From Acridotheres tristis (taxonomy: Eukaryota; Chordata; Aves; Passeriformes; Sturnidae), in contig CM072891.1 of NCBI GenBank assembly GCA_037013685.1, positions 1,884,001 through 1,948,000 of the forward strand: a stretch of 64,000 nt of DNA. The letters run 5' to 3'. Position 1 is the stretch's first letter. Every line of letters starts with the position of its first letter. A model generated the notes under the pieces. The model saw nothing but the letters and a program-made list of their open reading frames with translations. It had not been told where the DNA came from and made no database searches. The position numbers and the translations under genes are program-made. Below are positions 13,223 through 23,696 of this stretch, piece after piece.

Positions 13223-13308
13223 ATTGGCGACACGCTGCAATCCCAGCCTCTCTCTCTTTTGTTCCGATTGGCCGCATCTGCCGCCCGTCTCCGATGGAAA
13301 CCCCGCCC
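13223..13308 (+). promoter_or_regulatory. paired inverted CCAAT boxes and a GC box
   Basis: ATTGG occurs at 13223-13227 and again at 13267-13271 (gattggccg), which are inverted CCAAT boxes 44 bases apart. A CCCCGCCC box (Sp/KLF type) lies at 13301-13308. Paired CCAAT boxes bound by NF-Y are common in TATA-less promoters and would place a start site within roughly 100 bases downstream. No binding data can be seen here. Confidence 0.5.
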
Positions 13309-13654
13309 TTCTGTTTTATCACCCCCCCATCACCCCCCACCCCCCTCTCCTGCCCTCGTACACCCCCGTCCTTGTGCCCCCTCCCGTGGTTCTAACCTCT
13401 CCTGCCTTTAGGGTTTCTGCGGTGCAGCGGAGGGTGGCGGCCCTAGCCCCCCAGCCGGCCGCCCGCGGTGCCGGGGCTAGGGCGAGCAGCGCCGCACCAC
13501 CCCGGCAGCGATCCCCCTCTCCACCCCCGTGCACACGAGCCCGACAGCGAGGGAGGGCACGGGAGCCCGGGAGCGGCGGGCAGCTGAGCCGCAGCGTCAG
13601 GCGCGGCACTAGGGCGGGCAGGGGCGGAAGGGGGCTCAGAAACAGCGTGAATCA

Positions 13655-13990
13655 TCTCCCACTCTCTCCCTCGCCCACCATTTACACCGCTCGCTCCCTC
13701 CTTCTCCCCCTCCCTTCTTCCCTCCCTCCCTTCCCACCGATTCTGTCTCACTCGTTCTCTCTCCCCTCCTCTCCCACTCACTCTCTCCCCTCCTCTCCTC
13801 TCCCACTCACTCTGTCCTCTCCTCCTCCTGTCTCACTCTTTTCATTCTTTCCCCTCCTCTCCCCCTTTCTTTTCCCTCTCTCGCCCCCCTCGTTCCCCTG
13901 TCTCCCTTCTCCTCATCTCCTCCTGACACTGCACTGCAGCTGCTCCTCCAGTCCAGTCCTGCCCGCTTCCCTCCCTCCTTTCCCTTCCCT
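13655..13990. repeat. long polypyrimidine (CT-rich) tract
   Basis: Nearly all bases on the plus strand are C or T, with ctccctcc, tctctc and cttccctccc units broken only by scattered purines. It lies in the leader or proximal promoter. Such tracts can form triplex DNA, and their G-rich complement can form quadruplexes. Confidence 0.8.
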
Positions 13991-14090
13991 CCCCCCGGGT
14001 GCCAGATAAACAAGGCGCGCAGCATCCTCGACAATCCCGATCTTAGCTCTACATTTTCGAAAAGGACAAGAGAACGGGACGAGCCCCCTC

Positions 14091-14142
14091 CCCTCCTCCT
14101 CCTCCTCCTCCACCCCCTTCCTTCTCCTCCTCCTCCTCCTCC
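14091..14142. repeat. NOVA1: CCT trinucleotide repeat in the leader
   Basis: Two runs of cct/ctc triplets are separated by a short C-rich interruption and end 67 bases before the start codon. The repeat may vary in length between individuals. As RNA it is C/U-rich, a type of sequence bound by PCBP and PTB proteins. Confidence 0.8.
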
Positions 14143-14208
14143 CCCCTTCCCTCCCTGCCCCCCCACCAGAGAAGGGAAGAGACAATTCTCCTCCGAGCAG
14201 CAGCAAAC

Positions 14209-14344
14209 ATGATGGCGGCAGCTCCCATCCAGCAGAACGGGACCCACACCGGGGTTCCCATAGACCTGGACCCGCCGGACTCCCGGAAAAGACCGCTTGA
14301 AGCCCCCCCCGAAGCCGGCAGCACCAAGAGGACCAACACGGGCG
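14209..14344 (+). CDS. NOVA1: NOVA1 coding exon 1 (N-terminus, partial gene)
   Basis: NOVA1 is a nuclear RNA-binding protein of neurons that binds YCAY clusters in pre-mRNA and directs alternative splicing. This exon encodes residues 1-45 plus the first base of residue 46. It begins MMAAAPIQQNGTHTGVPIDL and includes the basic SRKRPLE segment and the STKRTNTG end, which match the NOVA1 N-terminus as I know it from mammals. The KR pairs resemble the nuclear localisation signal of this region. Two ATGs are adjacent. The first has A at -3, and the second has A at -3 and G at +4, so both are good starts and would differ by one Met. No ATG lies upstream for over 900 bases. The donor is GGCG|GTGGGT, phase 1. 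NOVA2 is excluded because its N-terminus differs. Confidence 0.97.
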
Positions 14345-16226
14345 GTGGGTATATCCTCTGTCACCTCCCTCCCACCCCCACCCCCCCGCCCAACCCACCC
14401 ACCTCTCTGCTTCCCTACCTGCCTGCCTGCCTCTTCCAACCCCCCACCCCCCCGCCCAAAGATTCCCATTTCTCTAATGTTATCATTCATCAAAATGGCG
14501 TCGGTTTTCAGCATCTACCAGTCTTTTTATTTAATATCCACGCTGGGGCTGCACAGCCGTGACCCTACGGAGGCGAGGAGGGAGCACAAGGGGCTCCCGC
14601 AGCCCAGCTATATCTCCCTCGCCCGTTTAAGGATGGGCGACAATAAATGGCAGCTGGAAGGAGATGGCAAACGCTCTTCCCTCCTTCCACATCCTTGGGG
14701 TCGCAAGTTGAATTTCAGCCTTGCCGTGCGTTTTCCTCCTCCTTGGCCTCACTTCCATTGTCAGCGCGTACACGGCGTGTGTTTGCCGTGCCGAGCCGGG
14801 GGCGAGGGCTGGCTGGTGGCGGGGGGAGTCGCCCCTCGGCTGCGGGGACTCGCTAGTTAACATCCTGCTGTTCCTGGAGGAGATGAGTTATAACGGGACC
14901 AGCATCTCCTTTATCCGTTTGCACTGGAGTCGTCATAACAATGCACCGAGGCAGAGGTGAATTTGTTTGCCCAATGTTGAGAGCAGTGGTCTGGCTATAT
15001 ACATAGTGCATGGTTCCCCAGCTATGGTAATACGGGTGGGCACCACTGTCACACACACTTACTGAGACGCTTTATAGTCTCAGGGAAGAGAAGTAATATG
15101 AACTCAGATAATTTCTTCTTCTTAGGAGTAAAAAAACCCCAAAGAACCAACTTTATGAAACAGTTTTAATGGTATTTTAATATCCGTGCCAATGGGACAT
15201 TGCCATTATTGCTGGAGAGAGCACAAGTCTGGGGAACCAGCGTATCCCTATTGCCTTGCACTTCTTCAGAGACAGTTATGGAAAGGTCTTCAGACTTCAG
15301 CGTAGCTGGATTTAGCAGTGGCATGAGGGAAAATTTTGCAGTTTCCAAATCAGACTGGAATCCTTTTTTCTTCCTCCCCCCCATTCATTCTATATATTTT
15401 TTCCTGTTTGGATGGTGTGCTTTAGTGCGAGTGATGGGTAGAGGACTGGCATTGTCTATCTCGTCACCTTTTAAGTGTATTTAAAATAAGTGACTTAGGC
15501 TTTTGATCAATTGGGAAAAATTCTTCTTAGTGTCCTTTAATTAATGAGCTTAAAAGAGATCATTGTCGCTTAAGAAGTGCTAAAGGAATACATGAGGATT
15601 ACTTAGGCAAGTGATTCCATCCTCACCATGTTGAGTTGTTTTCTTGGCAGTGGCTGAAATGCTTGGAATAAAACCCCACATTTTGGGTGGGTTATTTGGT
15701 AGCAGAGTAGTCGTTTTGCTCACTTAAGAAGAATGCAAGCAATAGCTAATTGCTGTTCTCATGTGTTTGCTAATGACAAACAAATAGCCCTTTAGAATTT
15801 ACAATTCATTCTTTCCTGGTTTTGTCATTTCTTTTGCAGTATTTCTAAGCAAGGTTGTAGTTGTCACTTAACCACGTTTTCATGCAGGGCTATAGTTTTT
15901 TTTAGGGTTCTGATCGTTTCTGCATGCTGTGGTTACCATTGCAAAAATAAAGAACATCTGCCTTTGAAATATGATTGCAATATTATTCTCATTCTTTTAC
16001 TGAATTAAGGAACCTATGTGGGTTCTTTGCTTAGAATAAATGTAGATATTTTAAAGTGTCAAAGGCATAGTCTAAACATGTCTTGTATAATGACGCAACT
16101 GGTTAGATGTAAATGCATGAATCAGTGGAAGAGTTTAAAGATGTAACCTTTTGTTTATTTGTGGGTCTGGGGAGGAAAACTGACAACTTATAAGCCATAT
16201 TAACCATGCATATCTCAATTTTTCAG
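14345..16226 (+). other. NOVA1: NOVA1 intron 1
   Basis: A GT-AG intron of 1882 bases. The first 115 bases are very C-rich, and the CpG island extends to about 14880. The acceptor is tttttcag, with a ttaac branch-like site whose A (16203) is 23 bases before the AG. The middle (about 15480-15850) has TTAATTAA and other homeodomain-type cores and no repeats, so it may be regulatory. No coding sequence other than the flanking exons is seen. Confidence 0.93.
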
Positions 16227-16370
16227 AGGATGGCCAGTATTTTCTAAAGGTCCTCATACCTAGTTATGCTGCTGGATCTATAATTGGGAAGGGAGGACAG
16301 ACAATTGTTCAGTTGCAGAAAGAGACTGGGGCCACCATCAAGCTATCTAAATCCAAAGATTTTTATCCAG
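16227..16370 (+). CDS. NOVA1: NOVA1 coding exon 2 (first part of KH1)
   Basis: The 144-base exon completes residue 46 (Glu, G|AG) and encodes residues 47-93, ending with the first base of residue 94 (CCA G|gtaggt, phase 1). The sequence runs [20 protein letters not shown], then the KGGQ of the KH signature, and on to LSKSKDFYP. This is the beta1-alpha1-GKGG loop-alpha2-beta2 part of KH1, the single-stranded RNA binding groove that reads YCAY. Beta3 and alpha3 must come from the next exon. All residues of the loop are intact. Acceptor and donor are both good, and the frame joins exon 1 without a stop. The following canonical exon was not found in this window. Confidence 0.97.
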
Positions 16371-18078
16371 GTAGGTGCAAAAATTAGCCAATTCTTTATT
16401 TTTAAATTGCCAGGCATGTATGTACATGTCAGTGTGTTTCATATATTGGTGGTTAAGCTTCCAGTGCAGCAGGAAGCATTATTGCTCAGAAAAGTATGTT
16501 TCAAAGTGTAATAGTGAATATAAATATTCTGTCTGTTTTGGTGTATGGAATGGACTGAACTGGACACTAACTGCTTGAAATAAGTTTAAAGTTATTTACA
16601 GTATTTCTACAACAGATTATTTTCATTAATGTTGATTGCCTTATTTTTTATTTAAAAAAAATCTAGCTTTAAGGAACCAATGTGACAGGTGGCGTAAAGA
16701 TAATTGTTCATTTGAAGTTTCCAGACATTGTAATGACGATTAAGAATTACTAAAAAGGAGAGACTGCCTCATAAAGAATGGGCCATTTACTTTAAATCCA
16801 TTATGTACCTTCTTTCTGCTTCACTGCTTTGTTCATTGGCTCTGGAGTGAAGTAAAGAGGACAAGTGCTGCTGTTTAGATATTCTTTATATTATGTTTAT
16901 TACAATGGTGGAAGAAAATTCTATTATAAAACTGAAATAATTTGGATGAATAAAAAAAAATAGCATTTTTTAGCTGTACTAATGCACATGGAAAGATTTT
17001 AATATTTGAGCATAACAGTAATAAATGCCTGAATTAGCATTCCTCTTTTATAAGATTTCTGAAGAGGGAGTCTTATATAATGATAGACAAGATTCTAGCT
17101 CCTGCAGTTGAATAATTGGGGTTTTTTTCCTAAAGATGAACAAATTAGCATTCTGTAATTGAACTTTGCTCTAGAGGACTTTCTAAAAACTGATGCAAAA
17201 TAACATAGCTGACACTTTTGTGTTTTGATTTTGTTATTTTGAAGAGTAACTGGTGATTTAGAATTGAGTTGACTATAGCTGTTGTTGACTTTTTTCTTTT
17301 GGAAAATAAAAACTGCTTTGCATTTGTTCTATTTTAACATGACTGAATTCTACAAAATAGCAAATACAGATGGTATGGATGTAAACAGAACACTAACATT
17401 AAAGCATTTAGCTTTCCTGTCCTCTGGCTTCACTGTCAGGCAGAAGTGGATAACTTTTTATTAACAGAGATATTTTGGTCTATTTACAAATATGATCGTT
17501 GATGTGGAAATGCTAATGCACCTGTTGTATGTCTCCTTAATGAGTGTGTAGTTTATAATACTTTAAAGTCATAGATTACGGTGTTGCATGTAGATTTTTC
17601 TTTTCCTGTTGAAAGTTGCAACTTATGAACTGGTGCTTGTTGCTTTTGAAGCTTTTTTCTTTTTTGCTTTTTTTAGAAAGCTAGGAAAAACATAATCCTT
17701 TATTTTGAAAGGTATGTTAGAATAAAAAAAAAATCAATGTATAATTGTGAAAACTCTTGAAAGAAATAAAAGCATTCTAAAGAGCCTGATTGCAGAATTA
17801 ATAACATAATCTGGGTAAAGAGCTGCAATAGTAAATTAAATTCACTGTCAATAGATGAAAATGAAATAGATTTTCTGCATTATACATGAGGGGTTATCAG
17901 ATATGCAAGGATGTTACAGAAAATTGGTGTTTATGAGGAATATTCCAAATACCAAATTACGAGCCTTTTCATTTTACTACAGTTTATTTACACTCACTTG
18001 GAAAGGACGCTCCAAAGATTAGATCTTTTGTTTGGTGCTCTAGTATAGTTCCTCTGTTTTCTGATTAAATCAGAAGTA

Positions 18079-18097
18079 TTTTTTTTTTTTTTTTTTT
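18079..18097. repeat. T19 homopolymer tract
   Basis: An uninterrupted run of 19 T followed by gtgtgtag. It resembles a polypyrimidine-AG acceptor, but no meaningful exon follows. Confidence 0.85.
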
Positions 18098-19497
18098 GTG
18101 TGTAGGAAATTGTAAAGATGCAGCAGTAGTAGCAGAAGAACCTTTGAAAAAGAAAAAATCGCAAGCTAGAATGACATGAGAAAACATTTGTGACGTGAAC
18201 ATATTCTCCCTTAAAATCAGCAGCAATAATATAAATAACTAGGGCAGGGACGCTCAAACGTTTTCACAGTAACAGGTGCAAATGAAGTTCCAGTTCGACT
18301 TTATACAGTCTGCCTTGAATTTGCAGCCACGTTGTGTCATATGGAAAGTGAGTGTTTTAAGGAAGTTGGTGACTGATACCTGCTAAAGCATGGAACAGGG
18401 ATGGGAAATGGATTCCAGCGTGGCTGGCTCTTGTTAGTATTTCTGTTTGCGTCTGACCACCAGTCCATGGAATTTTCAGAGGTCTTGTCATTCCTTGAGC
18501 TGATGACTTTTGGGTTTCTTCCAGGCTCTCTTGCTCATGTAACGTTAGGGAATACAAACCTTGTGAAAGAGCTAAGATAAAGTTATGGTTTATTTTTCTT
18601 ACGAAGTTTTTTTAAACATTTACTGTTTTCCTAATAGATGTTACTTAGTCCTTACCTCTGATACTTGTGACTACAAATATGTTTAATGTGTGTTTCGCTG
18701 TGGAATGTTCTGTCGTTGAAGCTTCTATGAAAGCTTTCTGTAATTCCAAAAACTTTTAGAAAAGTGAGTAAATTCCTGTTTGGAAAGGAGGAAGGTGCTT
18801 GTAATACAGAAGTTACGAGTAGTTCCTATGATCTAATAGTGTTTTTTTCTTTTCCCTCTGTGATATAGGACTTCAGTATGCAGACTGATTTCTGTTGGAA
18901 TTATTTTTGTGCGTCAAAAGGTGACATAATTACTGAAGAACTATATGGCAGCTCTAATTACAAGAAATTGAAGGAAAAAACAGCTTTGCATTGAACATTT
19001 TAGTTTACAAGATAGGAAGCAGTATACAAATACATTACTGTCTTCTGCAGTTTTATTTTTGAGTACGCAATTTATTGTTCTCTTTTCAGGTTACCCGCTG
19101 ACTTTTTCTTGTTGTCCGGACTCCTGCAATTTGACTTTGGATATTCTGATTCTTTTCTGTTCAGGCATGTCTCCCACGATTAGCAGAAATAAAATTAAAA
19201 TGGCAAAATATGCCCTACTTTTAAACTAAATGATGCTGATCCTTCCGCATAGAAAGTACAGTGTGTATTGGCTACTACATTTTGGTTCAAAAATTAAATA
19301 CAGATTTAGCCAACTTGATAAAGAAAGTGGCTATTCTGTGAAGCTATTATAATGTATGGGTTTTTGAACTGAAGAAAGAGTGTTTCTGTTGTCTGAAACT
19401 GTCATTGCTTATGTGTTTCTCATTCTGCATTTTAGTGAGCACCGGACTCAGAACTACTCAGGCCATGTATATTTTTCCCTTGTGAACACTGCCGTAC

Positions 19498-19595
19498 ACT
19501 CTCTCTCTTTCTCTCTCATACACACACTCTCTCTCCCTCTCCCTCCCTCTCTCTGCATTCCCACCCCAGTCTCTCTCATATGCACACACATGCAC
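19498..19595. repeat. CT and CA dinucleotide microsatellite
   Basis: Compound repeat of ctctct, cacaca and ccctct blocks with a short unique spacer. Likely polymorphic in length. Confidence 0.85.
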
Positions 19596-20676
19596 AAAAT
19601 TGTTACATCACATCGTGTTGTTTATCTTGCAACAGAATCTTGCCTAGTCTGAACTTGGTGCTTGAGTGAATCTGAAGTTGGTCGGTGTTTTTCAATTTAT
19701 TGAAATATGATGTCATAGGTGTACTTAAATTAGATCATATCAAGAGCAGAGATTAATAAAAGCATAATTAAATGAGGATAAAGTTTTACTGGTTTTAGCA
19801 ATGTATTAGATGTGTTGCTCTGATAGCAGATTCCTAGTCAGTAGTTATATCAATGTTTAGAGAATATGAAAGGTGGCAGTTTCCTCTCCCATCTCATGCA
19901 GACAGTATACAAAGCATTTTTTGGGGATGTTTTGTGCTTTTACGAAGGGACTTCTATTTTTAGATGTTTTCTGTTTAAATATCAGGTTTTTTTCAATCAT
20001 TCATGTGTTATAGGAGATAGTCTAGCTAATCTTTGTGCCATTGCCCTTCTGAAAAGTCTCTTATTCTGACCTTTAAAGACCTGTCAAAAACATTGAATGT
20101 GTAAGTAACACATTAAGTTACAGGAATTTATAATTAATAATCTTACTGCATCATTACTCCTATAAGCTGCAAGGAAGGAGAAAGGTGTATTGTATCAAGC
20201 TTGGCTTTCCATTATTCTTTCCTTAATAAAAATAGAGTTTATCATGTTAATTTATAACTCTTAAAAATAACAAAATCTAGGAAGGAAAGAAATATTTTAA
20301 AAATCAACACTTGAAATAATATTGAAGTGAAATACTCTTTTTCAGCTATGGAAGAGAAAAGAGTAATGGAGTTAGAAGCAAGAATGGCTTAATTATTAGC
20401 TATGTTGTGCAGGTTCCTTGAAGGGCTCTCCCCTACACCAATAAATGCATTTAATTTTTTTCTTCATGATCCTATTTTTTTCTTGAAGTGTTTACATTAG
20501 CTAATTAGACACTACATATATATGTCTATGATTTTCAGATTCTGTTGTCGACAGTTATATGGGTAACTTCAGGGATAATGAGACTGAGAAAATTACTAAA
20601 TAGCGAGTAGAGATTTCAGAGTGAAATCTGGAGCTGTATGGATTTTTGAAATAATCACTGATCTTTGTACTAGTTT

Positions 20677-20690
20677 AAAAAAAAAAAAAA
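20677..20690. repeat. A14 homopolymer tract
   Basis: A run of 14 A in intron 2 with no recognisable retroposed sequence next to it. Confidence 0.8.
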
Positions 20691-22049
20691 GAGGCCAACC
20701 ACCAAAAACTCCCAAGTGTTGATTGCCAGCTGTTCAGAGAGATAATTCTCAGTTGGACAGTTGTCTGTTGCCTGGTTACTGAAACAGAATAAAAAAAAGT
20801 TAGCTTGTTAGCCAGCAGGTCTGTAGTATTTTGCATTTAAAAGGAAGCTGAAACTGAATATGTAACTTAGTAGGCTCTTGAGATTGTTACATATCTAACT
20901 TGTACTGTGTACTATCACTTAGCAGATTCTAATTTGGTAGGCTTAGAGAAATTATCTGAAGTTAAAGTAGAAATTTGGCACTTGTTTTTTTTCTACCTGT
21001 AGGGACTTATTCATGTTAATGAGTGAATCAACTTTGACATAGTAAATGGCTTTCGTTTGCAAGAAAGTGCTGTGTCTTTGTCTTGTATAGAAAGGTTTAT
21101 AAGAACTTCTGACAGACATGGAATGGTTAGTCGAACTTTAATAAATGACACAGGCTAACAACTAACTTTGTTGTCAAAATAAAGAATAGAGTGAGGACAG
21201 CTGTTATGACAGGGAAATGCTATATTTTTACTTCTCAACAATTTCATTGTGATTGCTTTATCCAGGTTTCAATATCATTGAAAACCAAAGTATTTTCAGT
21301 AGGTTAGAAGGTTTATGTAGATGAAGGTGCTTCTAGAAGCCGCATTGTTTTTTAATCAAGTCAGGATTTCTGAAAAAAATAAATAAGGCTTAAGCTTTCC
21401 TCTTTCATGAAGTTTAAAATTTCCATACAGTAATTCAACAGTTTTTTGTAGGTAGAGCCAAGTTTTAATGGATTCTTGATATAGAATAGGTGTTGGAGAT
21501 AATATTTAAAAAATATAAAAAAGGGAATATCTGAATGTCTTGTTTTCCTCTCCTCCCTTGTGCAGTAAACAGAACACAACGCTTAGTTTTCTTAATGGAT
21601 GCAACCTGTAACAAGCAATGTCTTTTTCAAATACTCTTTGATCTTGTTTGTTCTGTAATTAATTTCATTAGCTTAGATATTGTCCTCAGTAGTTGACTAG
21701 AGAATTTATTTTGTCAGTGATCAGTAGCTTTTTGGCCAGGGAAGAAAACCTTGGATTTAGTGAATTCGTCAGACTGGCCTCTAGAAATGGAGCACAGAGT
21801 GGTTGGGGAAGAGGGCTTGCACCTTGTTGCTGTCATATTTCTGTCTTTGAGTGCAGCTCTCACATAAAGTTAAGCAACAACTAGAAAGGTTTGGCGGACA
21901 TTGTTGCATCTTGCAGCGGTGCAGTCAGCTTTCCAGTCTCTCTTCGAATGTAGTTTGTTTCTTGGCATTTACCAGTAGGTCAGTGGGAGCTAAAGGCGTG
22001 GTGAGGAGTCTCGTAGTTGTCAGTTGTCCGGTGCTGGAATGCTGCAGGT

Positions 22050-22210
22050 AATTGGGCTGGGCTGGGGAGAGCTGTGGCCGTGTGCTTCTCACGTTGCACT
22101 GCAGCTGCTGTTGATCTTAATTAATCTGACCCTCGGAGGCTGCAGTGTCATGGTATAAAACGCAATGCATATTAGAAATTGGAAGGCTGCTTTTCTCACT
22201 CCTCTTAATG
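22050..22210 (+). promoter_or_regulatory. possible intronic enhancer or alternative promoter
   Basis: A GC-richer patch in AT-rich intron. It carries a CAGCTG E-box at 22102-22107, a TTAATTAA core at 22117-22124 and a canonical TATAAAA at 22154-22160. E-box plus homeodomain cores fit a neuronal bHLH/homeobox element, and the TATA box would allow initiation near 22185. This is motif evidence only. Confidence 0.3.
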
Positions 22211-23696
22211 GCCATGTTTCTAGGTAGGCCTTTTGGTTTTTCTAATTGGATTTGTCTGACACTAGCATAAAATTCTTAATGTACTTCAATCTAAAACTGT
22301 AATATGTTTTTTTTCTGTTTATCAAATCTAGCTGTTGACTAATGAAGCTGATGCACGTGTTTTTGAAATGTCATGGTTATAATGGATTTAGCAAAAATTT
22401 TTCTGCTTACTCTGACAGCAACTATTGTCTGTAAATGAAAAGAGTTATACTGTGTCTGGTATGAAATTCTGGTGTAGTATAGTGTGTTCTGTAGTGGCAA
22501 TACTTAGTGCTTATTTTGTTTAGCCTACTAGTCTTGTGGTTAAGGACTTCTAGTAGCATGGAAACATGGAGACCTGGAATTTGGTGTTGGCAAAGGGAAT
22601 CGATTAATGTGCTGTGCATGTGCAAGGTTTTTAGTTCACTGTAGGTATATGACTTCATTCTGACTGCGTGACATAGATTTAGGAAAATAGCTTGTTCCTT
22701 AGAATTCACCCTGGTATTCAGGGTAATTTTCCTTCCTCCAAAGGAAATACCAAACTATACTATAACGTAGAGATCTTGTAAGTGTTCCAGCACAGATTTG
22801 TGTAGCTCTAGTCCATCCTATTTTTGTTTTCATTTCAGGAGTTTCTCCATCCCGACTTATTACTGGTTATTCATGGCATAATAAAGATCAACTACGTTGC
22901 TCATATTTTGATTAAAAATAGAGAAAGGATTGTCAGAATACTCTGCTTTAAATTTTCCCTATATTTAATAGACACATTAAATATTTTAATACATAAAAAT
23001 TACAAGATATAAATTCCAATCCACCCATTAGAACTTGTTTTTACTTTAACATATCGATAATTATAGTTGAATCTTACTGGAGTTTACTTAATATTAGGTG
23101 TGCTGCTCTTGATAATGGCCAAGCAATGCAATTCCTTTGCAAGAACTTAACTGTTCTGATTGAAATGTCAGTTTAAGGCAGTCTTTGGAGACACATCTAT
23201 GGAAGTCAGCTCTCCCAACTCTACAATGTTAGCATGCATTTGCAGCCTTTGAGTATGAATTTATCACTCTTTGCTTGAGCTTGTTGTTGTTCTTCTTTAC
23301 TTCTGAATTGCAGTAAATTTGTGTAAGGTTTAAGTGTTCTGTGTAATTGATGGACCGAATTAAGTCTCCTTTATGAAAGGTTGGGGGACATAGGTTGATG
23401 TAGGTGATGTGGATGCCTGGCTATGTGACCAGATAGACTTGAAAGAACAGTATGTTAGGGACCAGGTTTAAAGTTAAACATTGGTGGTATGACTGACTTG
23501 GGGTCAGATCCCTTGTAAGTGAGAGATACTGTTGTCAACTTACGTATATGAAAGTGGTTATGTAACATTAGCATTTGTTGGACATAAAGAAATATGAATC
23601 TTGGACAAAATTTCGTTTTACCTGGTCTTGTAGGTTTTGATTCTGAAAAGACTAAACATCTGTTTTTCATCGTTGATCTCTCACTGCATCCTGCAG

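Larger units (their letters stand above)
13412..14208 (+). other. NOVA1: NOVA1 5' leader (probable, extent uncertain)
   Basis: The stretch directly upstream of the start codon is GC- then CT-rich. It contains no ATG from 13298 to the NOVA1 start at 14209, which suits a scanning leader. Its left limit is chosen at a good splice acceptor (branch-like ctaac at 13392-13396, pyrimidine tract, AG at 13410-13411). If that acceptor is not used, the leader begins instead at an unspliced start site in the same area. Confidence 0.5.
12760..14880 (+). promoter_or_regulatory. NOVA1: CpG island promoter of NOVA1
   Basis: CpG and GC content rise sharply at about 12760 and fall again by about 14880. This is the only such block in the window. 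It contains inverted CCAAT boxes, GC boxes, the leader, coding exon 1 and the beginning of intron 1. There is no convincing TATA box at the expected distance from the coding exon, so dispersed initiation is likely. The exact start site cannot be placed from sequence. The minus strand of the same island could drive a divergent transcript. Confidence 0.85.
16371..23696 (+). other. NOVA1: NOVA1 intron 2, first part
   Basis: Non-coding intron opening with gtaggt. T-rich and AT-rich, with a T19 tract at 18079-18097, a CT/CA microsatellite at 19498-19595 and an A14 tract at 20677-20690. A GC-richer block at 21720-22210 stands out and is listed separately. I see no other supported exon. Confidence 0.85.

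Noticed and set aside
12838..13781. Long open frames on both strands across the CpG island
   Set aside because: GC-rich DNA is poor in stop codons. The translations are Pro/Arg/Ala/Gly-rich low complexity without domain features, and several begin at non-ATG codons.
14507..14513. TTCAGCA, the left half of the REST/NRSF site
   Set aside because: The right half is absent at the correct spacing. A seven-base match is expected by chance.
13807..14514. Minus-strand frame of about 235 codons opposite coding exon 1
   Set aside because: It is Gly/Arg/Glu-rich because it is the complement of the pyrimidine tract and of the NOVA1 exon. It has no recognisable domain.
18079..18110. T19 tract followed by gtgtgtag as a possible splice acceptor
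   Set aside because: The following sequence has no sensible open exon with a donor. The tract is better explained as a homopolymer.
22824..23012. Open frame after a tttcatttcag acceptor-like site
   Set aside because: The peptide is a hydrophobic AT-rich translation with no family features, its phase fits exon 2 poorly, and no good donor follows.
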